A DNA stretch of 64,000 bases from contig NZ_MTBC01000002.1 of NCBI RefSeq assembly GCF_002072105.2, positions 395,268 to 459,267 of the forward strand, in the 5' to 3' direction. A model generated the notes under the pieces. The model searched no databases and was not told the DNA's origin. It was given only the letters and a program-made list of their open reading frames with translations. Origin of the DNA: Croceivirga radicis. GTDB lineage: Bacteria > Bacteroidota > Bacteroidia > Flavobacteriales > Flavobacteriaceae. This document shows positions 34,081 through 42,802 of this stretch, piece by piece. Positions within the stretch are counted from its first letter, which is position 1. Every line of letters starts with the position of its first letter. The position numbers and the translations under genes are program-made.

Positions 34081-34719
34081 ATGAAAGCCGATATCATTTA
34101 TAAATATTTTACGAAACTCACGGACAATCAAAAAGCAAAGTTTGAGCGGTTAGAGGAATTGTATAAGGATTGGAATCAGAAGATAAATGTGGTATCCCGT
34201 AAAGATATAGATGAGCTGTATTTAAGGCACGTGCTACATTCCCTTGGTATTGTAAAGGTTCAAGAGTTTAAAGATGGTGCTGAAATTATAGATGTTGGTA
34301 CTGGCGGAGGCTTTCCGGGTATACCTTTAGCAATTATGTTTCCCAATGTTAAATTTACATTGGTAGATGCCATAGGTAAAAAGATAAAGGTTGTTCAAGA
34401 GGTGGTAGATGGGCTTGGATTGACCAATGTTACTGCCCATCATACTAGAGTAGAAGATTTGCCCGGTCAGTTTGATTTTATAGTGAGCAGGGCGGTAGCT
34501 GCTATGCCAACTTTTGTGCATTGGACCAAAGGTAAAATCAAAAAAGATTCTGTTCATGACCGTAGAAATGGCATCCTTTACTTGAAAGGTGGTGATTTGA
34601 CCGAAGAATTAAAAGGTTACCGTAACATTGAAGAATTTAATCTAAGTGCTTTTTTTGACGAAGACTTTTTCGAAACAAAAAAAGTAGTTTATCTACCTCA
34701 AAAGTATAACGGCAAATAA
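34081..34719 (+). CDS. rsmG: 16S rRNA (guanine-527-N7)-methyltransferase
   Basis: The 212-residue protein has the GidB/RsmG signatures LYLRHVLHSL (about 46-55), IIDVGTGGGFPGIPLAI (about 68-84, SAM loop), TLVDAIGKK and DFIVSRAVAAMPTF (about 131-144). It methylates G527 in the 530 loop of 16S rRNA; loss commonly gives low-level streptomycin resistance. It converges on the DKNYY lipoprotein gene. Confidence 0.93.
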   Translation: MKADIIYKYFTKLTDNQKAKFERLEELYKDWNQKINVVSRKDIDELYLRHVLHSLGIVKVQEFKDGAEIIDVGTGGGFPGIPLAIMFPNVKFTLVDAIGKKIKVVQEVVDGLGLTNVTAHHTRVEDLPGQFDFIVSRAVAAMPTFVHWTKGKIKKDSVHDRRNGILYLKGGDLTEELKGYRNIEEFNLSAFFDEDFFETKKVVYLPQKYNGK

Positions 34720-34720
34720 T

Positions 34721-35725
34721 TTAGTTTACGGGTTTAGGTGCTAATTGGCCTCCAATATAAGTACCGTGCTTATCTTCTACACCATAGCCAACCTCTTGCA
34801 GGGTAAATGTTGCCGCATCTGCTCCAGTTATTAGTTGGTCCTTGTAGTAAACATTTTCTTTGTCTTTACCATACCAAACCCCTACAATCTCAAAGTTTTC
34901 ACTATCTACGTTCTTTAAGGGTTTTCCTGCAAAGTAAATATGTTCACCAGATTTTAAATATTCTTTATTTAATAAGCGGGTCCTTTTAGTAGTGTTGGCT
35001 TTTATAGTAGTTATTGGGGATGTAGCCGTGGTGTCTCCCGGTTGATTTAAATAATAAATATGCTCATTGTCATAAGCATAGTAACTGTCTTTAAAGACAT
35101 CAAAAGTTTCTAGTTTTGTTAATGGTAAAGTATGGAAATTACCATTTATATGTGCAAAAGCAGAATTTTTGTCTTTACTGTAGTGCTCATTTAAGTGTGT
35201 AAAACTATCAAAGTCTACATTAACCAGTGTATTCCGATAAAAATAATGTTCTTTATCCTTTGCCCAATCTATCTCATAATATGAAAAACTGTCTGGTTTG
35301 GCGCTATCAATAATCGTAGCGGTATATTCTGTGCCGGCAGATGTTTCGGTGTTGGTAAATGTGTAAACATGTTTATCGTCAAACCCAATATAGTAGTTCA
35401 AGTATCCCTCTTTAGCGTAAAATTTTTCGATGGAAACAGTATTGGGGTCAATAGGATTGGCAAAATAATAAATTTGGTTATGGTCTTTGCTCAAGTAAGG
35501 ATTAAGTACCTCAAAGGATGCTACATCTACATTCATTGGGGTTTTCCCGAGCGCAAACCAATTACCTTGACGGCTCCAAATAACTCCTGTTTTGTTTTTG
35601 TTGTAATAATGGTTTTTAGAAATTTCTGGATTTACCGGTTTGCCAATAGGACTACAGCTATTGAGTAAAAAAGTAAAGGGATAAAGCGTTAAGCCTAAGA
35701 TAAAATTACCGATACGTTTTTTCAT
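34721..35725 (-). CDS. DKNYY-repeat lipoprotein
   Basis: The 334-residue protein has a lipoprotein signal (FTFLLNSC, Cys at about 24). The mature part holds repeated motifs of the DKNYY type: LSKDHNQIYYF, FDDKHVYTF, WAKDKEHYFYRN, YSKDKNSAF, YDNEHIYYLN and YGKDKENVYYKDQ, each followed by a hydrophobic 'D-x-x-S-F' strand. DKNYY proteins are cell-surface or periplasmic repeat proteins of unknown role. About six repeats are visible. Confidence 0.8.
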   Translation of the reverse strand: MKKRIGNFILGLTLYPFTFLLNSCSPIGKPVNPEISKNHYYNKNKTGVIWSRQGNWFALGKTPMNVDVASFEVLNPYLSKDHNQIYYFANPIDPNTVSIEKFYAKEGYLNYYIGFDDKHVYTFTNTETSAGTEYTATIIDSAKPDSFSYYEIDWAKDKEHYFYRNTLVNVDFDSFTHLNEHYSKDKNSAFAHINGNFHTLPLTKLETFDVFKDSYYAYDNEHIYYLNQPGDTTATSPITTIKANTTKRTRLLNKEYLKSGEHIYFAGKPLKNVDSENFEIVGVWYGKDKENVYYKDQLITGADAATFTLQEVGYGVEDKHGTYIGGQLAPKPVN

Positions 35726-35777
35726 GATGGTGCAATTAATCTAATTAGTAACGATGCAAATTAGAAAAGATTGCAAT

Positions 35778-35804
35778 TAAAAATACCCCTGAAAACGGGG
35801 TATT
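35778..35804 (-). terminator. Terminator downstream of the DinB gene
   Basis: On the minus strand AATACCCC and GGGGTATT pair perfectly and are followed by TTTTAATT. The hairpin lies 7 bases past the stop codon of the DinB-family gene. Confidence 0.75.
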
Positions 35805-35810
35805 CATCAA

Positions 35811-36374
35811 TTATTGTTGGCTCCAAGGCGGGGTAACATTGTTAGATCTGGCATAAGCAATTAGTTGGCCTTTATGTTCCCCTGCGTGCTCTAAGATTAT
35901 TAGCAAACCAGCAAGTCTATTAAACTTTGCAAAACCAAAATCTACCTCTGAACCAAAATTTTCTGCCTTTTCCTCTGTGATTTTGGACAATATAAATTCG
36001 TTGGATTTTTTTAATGCAGCTAGTACGTTCTCTTTTCCCTTTATATTTACCTCCATAGTCATAAAATCGGTATCTGCAGGTGGCGTATAACCCAATTTAG
36101 TGGCTAAAAAATAATTGGCGGCAGCTACATGTAAAATAGATTCTCTAACTGAGCGTATGCCTTCTGCTGGTTTCCAATCATACTGCTCTTCTTCAAAAGC
36201 ACTTGCTAATTGTTCTACTTGGTCTTGAACCCTGTACAGCATGCCTTTTAGGGTTTCTTGTACAAGTTGGGTCTCATTACTTGCTAGGGCAATAGTAGTT
36301 GATTTGGCTGGTATATTCTGTGCCGTAGCAAAAAGGCATAACATGCTAATGGAAATTACAATTGCGTTTTTCAT
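35811..36374 (-). CDS. DinB family protein, secreted
   Basis: The 187-residue protein has a signal peptide (MKNAIVISISMLCLFATAQ). The mature part is a four-helix bundle of the DinB/YfiT type. Candidate metal histidines are in RESILHVAAANYF (His at about 82) and LEHAGEHKGQLIAYARSN (His at about 163 and 167), the usual three-His pattern. Unlike most DinB-like thiol transferases it is exported, which is common for Bacteroidota members. Substrate unknown. Confidence 0.82.
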   Translation of the reverse strand: MKNAIVISISMLCLFATAQNIPAKSTTIALASNETQLVQETLKGMLYRVQDQVEQLASAFEEEQYDWKPAEGIRSVRESILHVAAANYFLATKLGYTPPADTDFMTMEVNIKGKENVLAALKKSNEFILSKITEEKAENFGSEVDFGFAKFNRLAGLLIILEHAGEHKGQLIAYARSNNVTPPWSQQ

Positions 36375-36466
36375 AGTGGTAAATTGTTAGTTTCTAGATT
36401 TATTAGGGAAAGTTAACAATTAAACCAATAGCCTATTTAATTTAGGTGAATTTAATTATTTGAATA

Positions 36467-36589
36467 TTAATGAAATAGGTTGTAATAATAAGAAGTGCGA
36501 TATTTTTCCGCAAATACTTTTATATAGTCCCAAATATCTTCAAATTTCAATTTCATCTTAATCCAAAATCTTTCTACTGCATCCTTCAT
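36467..36589 (-). CDS. Possible small protein (40 aa)
   Basis: A 40-codon frame starts at 36589: MKDAVERFWIKMKLKFEDIW and then DYIKVFAEKYRTSYYYNLFH. The amphipathic, aromatic- and charge-rich composition looks like a real short helix rather than random translation, and there is no other gene between 36375 and 36742. There is no homology support, no clear promoter and no known family, so it remains a candidate. Confidence 0.35.
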   Translation of the reverse strand: MKDAVERFWIKMKLKFEDIWDYIKVFAEKYRTSYYYNLFH

Positions 36590-36690
36590 AATCAATACGT
36601 TTAAAGTTCTAAGTTCTGTAAATAACATTTAAAACACAATTAATTAACGTTAAATTTACATAGAATAGTATTTGGTTGATGGTAAATAAT

Positions 36691-36716
36691 GAAAAAGCCC
36701 TGCATTTGCAGGGCTT
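36691..36716 (-). terminator. Terminator downstream of pruA
   Basis: AAGCCCTGC and GCAGGGCTT form a perfect 9-bp stem with a 4-nt loop; on the minus strand T residues follow. It lies 27 bases beyond the pruA stop codon. Confidence 0.85.
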
Positions 36717-36742
36717 CTCAGTAAATTCTATTTAGTTTTTTT

Positions 36743-38371
36743 CTAACCTAGAAATGGATATCTGTAGTCTGTTGGCGTTACAAAAGTCTCTTTAATAAGT
36801 CTTGGAGAAACCCAGCGTAATAGATTTTGAGCAGAACCAGCCTTGTCATTGGTTCCAGATGCCCTTGCGCCGCCAAATGGTTGCTGACCTACAACGGCAC
36901 CAGTTGGTTTGTCATTAATATAAAAGTTACCTGCACTGTTTTGTAGTGCTTTTGTAGCTTCGTCAATGGCATAACGATCTTTTGAAAGAACTGCCCCCGT
37001 CAAAGCATATATAGAGGTGTTGTCTACTAATTTAAGCGTGTTGCTCCAATCTTGGTCTTCATAAACATAAACGGTAACCACTGGTCCAAACAATTCTGTT
37101 TCCATGGTTTCGTAATGTGGGTTTGTAGTCAAGATTACAGTTGGTTCTACAAAATAGCCTACACTTTTATCATAGTTTCCACCAGCCACTATTTCTGCTT
37201 CAGAACTTGCTTTAGCTTGATCAATAAACTTAGCTAGCTTGTCAAAAGAGCCTTCATGTATAACCGCTGTGATAAAATTGCTCATATCTTCCGGTGAACC
37301 TGGTTTGTTAAAGCTTTCCAAATCGGCTTTTACATAATCCAATATAGTATTGGCGGTAGATTTAGGTAAATATACCCTAGAAGCAGCACTACATTTTTGT
37401 CCTTGAAATTCAAAGGCACCACGGGTAATAGCTGTTGCTACCTGTTTTGCATCTGCAGACGGGTGTGCAATTATAAAGTCTTTACCTCCGGTCTCGCCTA
37501 CTATTCTAGGATACGTTCTGTATTTATCAATATTGTTTCCAATTTGCTTCCAAAGGCTTTTGAATACATGGGTAGAACCGGTAAAATGAAGACCAGAAAA
37601 GTCTGGGCTAGCTAGGGCCGTATCAGAAACCATTACAGGATCACCCATTACCATATTGATGACACCGTCTGGTAACCCAGCTTCTTTAAATACATCCATT
37701 ATTATTTTGGCTGAATATACTTGACTATCACTTGGCTTCCAAAGCACAACATTGCCCATCATAGCAGCGCTTGCTGGTAAATTACCAGCTATTGCCGTAA
37801 AGTTAAAAGGGGTAATTGCATATATAAAACCTTCTAGGGGTCTATACTCTACTCGATTCCATAAACCTTCGGCAGATTCTGGCTGCTCCTGGTAAATTTG
37901 ACTCATAAATTCAACATTGAATTTTAAGAAGTCAATCAATTCACATGCGGCATCTATTTCAGCTTGATGAATCGTTTTGGATTGCGCAATCATAGTTGCT
38001 GCATTTATTTTTGCCCTGTACGGACCGGCAATTAAATCTGCGGCTTTCAAGAAAATGGCAGCTCTTTGCTCCCAAGTTAAATTAGCCCATTTTTCTCTTG
38101 CATCTAAGCTGTTTTGAATTGCCTTTTCTATGTGGGCCTTTGTTGCTTTATGGAAAGTACCAACAACGTGTTTATGGTCGTGTGGCGGGGACATGGTTTG
38201 GGTGTCGCCCGTATATATTTCTTCGCTACCAATATATAATGGCACCTCTACCTTACTATCAAAAAATGCTTTGTATTGCTTTAAAACTGCTTCACGCTCA
38301 GGACTTCCTGGGGCATAACTTTTAACAGGTTCGTTTATAGCTGTAGGAACTTGAAAGAATCCTTTACCCAT
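36743..38371 (-). CDS. pruA: L-glutamate gamma-semialdehyde dehydrogenase (1-pyrroline-5-carboxylate dehydrogenase)
   Basis: The 542-residue NAD-dependent aldehyde dehydrogenase oxidises glutamate semialdehyde to glutamate in proline breakdown. Motifs: FNFTAIAGNLPA (substrate and cofactor groove), WKPSDSQVYSA, VMGDP, HFTGSTHVF, ETGGKDFI (catalytic Glu) and FEFQGQKCSAASRVY (nucleophile Cys at about 327). The length matches the mitochondrial-type stand-alone P5C dehydrogenase rather than the bifunctional PutA. No proline dehydrogenase gene is adjacent. A TACCTTTG box lies upstream at 38402-38409. Confidence 0.94.
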   Translation of the reverse strand: MGKGFFQVPTAINEPVKSYAPGSPEREAVLKQYKAFFDSKVEVPLYIGSEEIYTGDTQTMSPPHDHKHVVGTFHKATKAHIEKAIQNSLDAREKWANLTWEQRAAIFLKAADLIAGPYRAKINAATMIAQSKTIHQAEIDAACELIDFLKFNVEFMSQIYQEQPESAEGLWNRVEYRPLEGFIYAITPFNFTAIAGNLPASAAMMGNVVLWKPSDSQVYSAKIIMDVFKEAGLPDGVINMVMGDPVMVSDTALASPDFSGLHFTGSTHVFKSLWKQIGNNIDKYRTYPRIVGETGGKDFIIAHPSADAKQVATAITRGAFEFQGQKCSAASRVYLPKSTANTILDYVKADLESFNKPGSPEDMSNFITAVIHEGSFDKLAKFIDQAKASSEAEIVAGGNYDKSVGYFVEPTVILTTNPHYETMETELFGPVVTVYVYEDQDWSNTLKLVDNTSIYALTGAVLSKDRYAIDEATKALQNSAGNFYINDKPTGAVVGQQPFGGARASGTNDKAGSAQNLLRWVSPRLIKETFVTPTDYRYPFLG

Positions 38372-38444
38372 AGTTGTTGTAATTAGAATTTATGATTACA
38401 ACAAAGGTAACAAAAGGGTTATGGTTTGTGAAATATAAACCTAA

Positions 38445-38831
38445 TTAGTTCATGGCGAAAGGAGCGGCGAACTTAAAGGTAGGTACTTCTGCCTCAAAGG
38501 TTTCGCCAGAAACCAATTCTATTAAGGTATAAAAACCTTTCATGGCGCCTATAGGTGAAGCTAATAAGCAGCCACTACTGTAGGAATGTGTTTTGCCAGG
38601 TAAGATTACCGGTTTTTTGCCTATAACACCTTCACCGTCTACCGTTTCTATGTCTTTAAGCGCATCAAAAATATCCCAATGTCTGGTTATTAATTGAACG
38701 GATGCGTTGGTTTGGTTTTCTATGGAAATGGTATAGCCAAATGCGTAATGCATTTTGTAATTTTTAAAGAAAGTTCCCTCAAAAGAAGTTTCTACAGAAA
38801 TTTTAATACCATTGGTAACCTGAGTAATCAT
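38445..38831 (-). CDS. apaG: ApaG protein
   Basis: This 128-residue single fibronectin-III-like beta sandwich covers the full ApaG length. Signatures: HYAFGYTISIENQT (28-41), VQLITRHWDIFDA, GVIGKKPVILPG and SYSSGCLLASPIGAMKGFY. ApaG is linked genetically to cobalt and magnesium efflux, but the biochemical role is unclear. It lies 3 bases downstream of a DUF3667 gene. Confidence 0.93.
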   Translation of the reverse strand: MITQVTNGIKISVETSFEGTFFKNYKMHYAFGYTISIENQTNASVQLITRHWDIFDALKDIETVDGEGVIGKKPVILPGKTHSYSSGCLLASPIGAMKGFYTLIELVSGETFEAEVPTFKFAAPFAMN

Positions 38832-38834
38832 ACT

Positions 38835-40025
38835 TTAATATGTAATAGCGCTTCCAGTAAATAAAAGCACAATGCTTATAGTTGCTAAAAATAAAAATAC
38901 CGTGTTCAGAAACAAGTACTTTATAATTGTTTTAAGAACTCCTTGGCTGTAGAATTTTCTCATGGCCTGAAACAGGTATATGGAGAACAATGTTACGAAC
39001 AACCACATACTGCTGGTGCCAAAAATCCAATCTATTAGCCAGCTAAGGATGAGCAAGATAAACATTAAGGATTGGTTATGGAAACTAAAGATTAAATGAT
39101 CGGTATAGGTATAATTTTTTCGGATGTAAGCTAGTTTAATGAAGACCGTAAATATGGGCATAAAGAAGAATATCACAAATGGTAGCTTACCAATGGTGTC
39201 GTTGATCCAGTAGTCTGGTTCTGCTAAGGCACGTAAAAAACTTCTGGAACCGTTGAAGGCCATTTTGGTGCTCCAGTTATCTTTTGCACCATATTTTTGT
39301 TTGGCCTGATTAAAACTTTTTAAAGAGTCTCTTTTTATCATGGCCATGAAAAACTCCATTTTGTCTGTAAAACTTGGGTCGTTAGCTTGTAATTCTGAAT
39401 AGTACTTTTTAGGATTGTTTACCATTATAGAATCGGAAAGCCGTTCTTTCTCTATTATTTTGTCTAGGTTTTGGGTAATGGAATCTAATGTTTCTAAACC
39501 TTTAATACGATCCGCATTAAATTGATGAGTAGTGTCTGCCATGGAAATGGAAACTGCCTCTGTTTCTGAAATTCGAATGGAATCTAATTTTTTGAACTTT
39601 TCTGAATCCGCAAAACTAAATCCGTTTTCAATGTTCATTTGGTTTTCCAAATCTAGGTCCAAAAAGCTATCATAATTGCTATTTAGGTTAACTAGAATAA
39701 AATAGATAAAGGCTAAGCTTAATAAAAATCTAAAGGGGTTGGTATAAGCTATTCTTTTGCCGGCAATATAATCTTTAGTTATACTACCGGGTTTAAGGAG
39801 CATAACGTAAAGGGTTCGTATTAGTTTGGAATCGTAATTTATGACGCTGGATAAAAATTCATTTACAAAATCTTTAAGTGTCAATTTTTTGGTGCTATTG
39901 GCCTGGGAGCAATTGGGGCAATATTTATCGCTAATGTCCAATGGGTGGCCACAATTTAGGCAACTAACCCCACGATATTTTAATTGGTAGCGTCCCCTAT
40001 TTACTGGCCAATTTTCTTGTTTCAT
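38835..40025 (-). CDS. DUF3667 membrane protein with N-terminal zinc ribbon
   Basis: The 396-residue protein starts with a zinc-ribbon pattern CLNCGHPLDISDKYCPNC (about 22-39). The DUF3667 hallmark follows (LKDFVNEFLSSVINYDSKL, then RTLYVMLLKPGSITKDYIAG and NPFRFLLSLAFIYFIL). A long polar segment (about 120-260) is probably periplasmic, and about four more membrane spans end the protein. DUF3667 proteins are common in Bacteroidota; the function is unknown. Likely cotranscribed with apaG. Confidence 0.85.
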   Translation of the reverse strand: MKQENWPVNRGRYQLKYRGVSCLNCGHPLDISDKYCPNCSQANSTKKLTLKDFVNEFLSSVINYDSKLIRTLYVMLLKPGSITKDYIAGKRIAYTNPFRFLLSLAFIYFILVNLNSNYDSFLDLDLENQMNIENGFSFADSEKFKKLDSIRISETEAVSISMADTTHQFNADRIKGLETLDSITQNLDKIIEKERLSDSIMVNNPKKYYSELQANDPSFTDKMEFFMAMIKRDSLKSFNQAKQKYGAKDNWSTKMAFNGSRSFLRALAEPDYWINDTIGKLPFVIFFFMPIFTVFIKLAYIRKNYTYTDHLIFSFHNQSLMFILLILSWLIDWIFGTSSMWLFVTLFSIYLFQAMRKFYSQGVLKTIIKYLFLNTVFLFLATISIVLLFTGSAITY

Positions 40026-40055
40026 TTTTTAGGTTGGTTTGCACCCTAAAGATAA

Positions 40056-41300
40056 CTAATTGGTGATAGTTTCTGAGTTGGTATTGCCAATTCCTATTAA
40101 ACTATCATAAACGTCTCCAAAATTTCTAAAATACACCAATATTAAATAGTTGTTTTCGGTAAAATGGAAATCACCACTAATGAAATTGGGTTCAACGGAA
40201 CCGTCTTCTTTTACCATTACATATTTATAGTTGTAAAAACCTTGCTTAAAGGGATAGGCTAATTCAAAATAGCCTGTTTCTTCATTGTAGGCCATTTTAT
40301 TTTCTTCGGTCAGGTCATAATTGTTGAACTTGCCGGTAACGTATATACTGTTAAGTCCAAGTTCAGCGGTGTAAGGAAGTTTAAAGTGCACAAGGGTATA
40401 TTCTGCTTCTCTAGAAACATCGGAGCCCTGTAATGTTCTAATTTGAAAATCGCCATTTATGTCCGGGAAGTAGGTATATTTTTGGTCCTTTCTCAATTGA
40501 TTGGCAAATAGATAATGATGATAGACATCTGTATATTCTATCCTAGAAATGGCAAATGTAGGGGAGCGTAGGTCTTTGGTGTCAAAATTCAAATATTCGT
40601 TGCCACCATAAAATGATGCTTCTTGGTCATATTTATAAACCAATTCGTTTCCTAAGGTAAATTGAGGTTTAAGAGTATTAATACTAGTGTTCCACTGATA
40701 ATTCTGTATAATATTTGTTTTTATTTGCTCTTTTGGATTAACCACCTTTACGTTAGAAGTGTTAATGGTAAATTGAATTACTTGTTTGGTGTTTAGGTAA
40801 TTAAAATCCCTTGACCTTTTTACTGTGGCACTTACTGCGGCTTTGTTTTCATAGATTAAAAAACGTCTGCTAAATTGTATGTCGCCGGTGCTATTATAAA
40901 TTTCTAGCATATAATTTCCGCTTACTTTAAAGGAAACTTCATCGTTGGGAAGCGTTAAAGTGTAGTTGCTGTAAGGTTGTAGGGTATTGTAGCTATTTTC
41001 GTAATTTATGATTCGTTGGTTGTCCGCTCCATTTAAATATTGTGATTTTAATAGTTGGGAAGGGGTCCAATCGTAATCGCAATGTGTTATTTTGTAGTAG
41101 TAATCTTGTTCGCTTGCCGTAAGGTCGTCAAATGTTAGATTTATGCTTTCTCCCAACTGTATTATTGGGAATTGGTCCTGGGTTGGCCCAACAAAAACAA
41201 TGCTTTTTATAAAATCTGGCGGATTAACCTCTAGTTGTTCTTGGGCAAAACTTTTGAAGATTACTAAAAATAGGGCAAATTGTTTGATCAAAACACGCAT
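40056..41300 (-). CDS. Type IX secretion system plug-domain protein (DUF5103)
   Basis: The ATG at 41300 gives 414 residues with a signal peptide (MRVLIKQFALFLVIFKSFAQ); the in-frame TTG just before is not needed. The mature part begins EVNPPDFIKSIVF and has YYYKITHCDYDWTPSQLLKSQYL, the typical start of DUF5103, then repeated beta-rich modules ending in ENNYLILVYFRNFGDVYDSL. Proteins with this domain act with the SprA/Sov translocon as the periplasmic plug of T9SS, or are close homologues. Exact role here is inferred from family. Confidence 0.78.
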   Translation of the reverse strand: MRVLIKQFALFLVIFKSFAQEQLEVNPPDFIKSIVFVGPTQDQFPIIQLGESINLTFDDLTASEQDYYYKITHCDYDWTPSQLLKSQYLNGADNQRIINYENSYNTLQPYSNYTLTLPNDEVSFKVSGNYMLEIYNSTGDIQFSRRFLIYENKAAVSATVKRSRDFNYLNTKQVIQFTINTSNVKVVNPKEQIKTNIIQNYQWNTSINTLKPQFTLGNELVYKYDQEASFYGGNEYLNFDTKDLRSPTFAISRIEYTDVYHHYLFANQLRKDQKYTYFPDINGDFQIRTLQGSDVSREAEYTLVHFKLPYTAELGLNSIYVTGKFNNYDLTEENKMAYNEETGYFELAYPFKQGFYNYKYVMVKEDGSVEPNFISGDFHFTENNYLILVYFRNFGDVYDSLIGIGNTNSETITN

Positions 41301-41410
41301 AAATAGCAATAATTTTAGGTAAAGGTAAACAAAAAGTGTGCCTAGGTATATCTAATCGATGTCTGGTCAAATTTCTGGTTAAATTTTATCGGAATTGTTC
41401 TTTTTAGTAG

Positions 41411-41418
41411 TATTTTTG
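41411..41418 (+). promoter_or_regulatory. -7 promoter element of the nqr operon
   Basis: TATTTTTG fits TAnnTTTG and lies 29 bases upstream of nqrA. A TTG at 41395 is closer than the usual -33 spacing, so only the -7 box is well supported. Confidence 0.35.
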
Positions 41419-41446
41419 TGACCGATTTTTAAAGGTCTCAAAACAT

Positions 41447-42799
41447 ATGTCCAAAGACATCCGAATCAAGAAAGGGTTGGATATCAACCTTGTCGGGGCA
41501 GCGGAACAAACAACTTCAAAAGCCGTTAGCAGTAACGTCTACGCCCTGAACTTAGAAGATTTCCATGGGATTACTCCCAAAATGTTAGTTAAAGAGGGAG
41601 CTGAAATAAAAGCTGGTGAACCCTTATTCTACAACAAAAATAGAGAGGATATGCTGTTTGTTTCTCCCGTGAGTGGAGAATTGGCAGAAATTGTACGTGG
41701 TGCAAGAAGGCGTATCCTAACGCTAAAAATCCTTGCGGATAAAGAGCAGGTCTACAAAGAAAGCGAAAAGCTAGATTTGAAAACGGCCAATGCGAAAGCT
41801 GTTAGGGAATTGTTGTTGGGTTCTGGTTGTTGGGCTTTTATAAAACAGCGTCCTTATGACATTATTGCCAATCCAGATAGGGTGCCTAAGGCAATTTTTA
41901 TATCTGCATACAACTCTGCTCCTTTGGCTGCAGACCTTGATTATGCTTTAAAGGGAAAAGAAAAGGAGTTGCAGGCTGCCATCCATGCGTTAAAATTATT
42001 AACGCCAGGTAAGGTGCATGTCTCTATAGGTAATGCGGCTACTTCGCCATTCGCCTCGTTAGAAGATGTTACCTTGCATAAAGTGTCTGGTCCGCACCCT
42101 GTAGGTTTGGTTGGTACGCAAATCAATAAAATTGACCCAATTAACAAGGGTGAAACGGTTTGGACGGTTACCCCACAGGATTTGGTAATAATTGGTGAGT
42201 TTTTGCTAACTGGTAAGTTCAATGCTGAGCGTGTAGTTGCATTGGCGGGCTCATCTGTAAAGACACCTAAATATTATACTACTAAAATTGGAGCCGAGCT
42301 ATCTACGTTTTTGTATGCTAGTGGTGTAAATGGTGATAATTTTAGGGTTATAAACGGAGATGTGCTAACTGGTGCCAAGACTAGTCCAGATGGTCATCTA
42401 GGGTTTTACAATAATACGGTAACGGCAATTCCAGAAGGAGACGATTACGAGTTTTTTGGTTGGAACAAGCCAGTTTTCAATAAAATTTCTTCTACAAGAG
42501 CATTAACCTTTTCATGGTTGAATCCAAATAAGAAATATGATTTGGATACCAATACCAATGGGGAGCACAGGGCTTTTGTGGTTACAGGTAAATATGAGAA
42601 AGTTTTTCCATTAGATATTTATCCATTACAGTTGTTAAAGGCTTGCATGGTTAAAGATTTGGATGAAATGGAACAACTTGGTCTTTATGAGGTAGCTCCA
42701 GAAGATTTCTCATTAACAGAGTTTATCTGTATTTCTAAGCAACCGCACCAACAAATAATACGCGAAGGATTAGATTTATTACATCAAGAAATTGGATAG
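41447..42799 (+). CDS. nqrA: Na+-translocating NADH-quinone reductase subunit A
   Basis: The 450-residue soluble subunit has the N-terminal IRIKKGLDINLVGAAEQ and lipoyl-like HGITPKMLVKEGAEIKAGEPLFY segments, followed by RGARRRILTLKI. NqrA caps the cytoplasmic side of the Na+-NQR complex. It is the first gene of a six-gene operon (nqrABCDEF) with gaps of 2-12 bases. The complex oxidises NADH, reduces quinone and pumps sodium outward, typical for marine Bacteroidota. Confidence 0.96.
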   Translation: MSKDIRIKKGLDINLVGAAEQTTSKAVSSNVYALNLEDFHGITPKMLVKEGAEIKAGEPLFYNKNREDMLFVSPVSGELAEIVRGARRRILTLKILADKEQVYKESEKLDLKTANAKAVRELLLGSGCWAFIKQRPYDIIANPDRVPKAIFISAYNSAPLAADLDYALKGKEKELQAAIHALKLLTPGKVHVSIGNAATSPFASLEDVTLHKVSGPHPVGLVGTQINKIDPINKGETVWTVTPQDLVIIGEFLLTGKFNAERVVALAGSSVKTPKYYTTKIGAELSTFLYASGVNGDNFRVINGDVLTGAKTSPDGHLGFYNNTVTAIPEGDDYEFFGWNKPVFNKISSTRALTFSWLNPNKKYDLDTNTNGEHRAFVVTGKYEKVFPLDIYPLQLLKACMVKDLDEMEQLGLYEVAPEDFSLTEFICISKQPHQQIIREGLDLLHQEIG

Positions 42800-42802
42800 G
42801 TT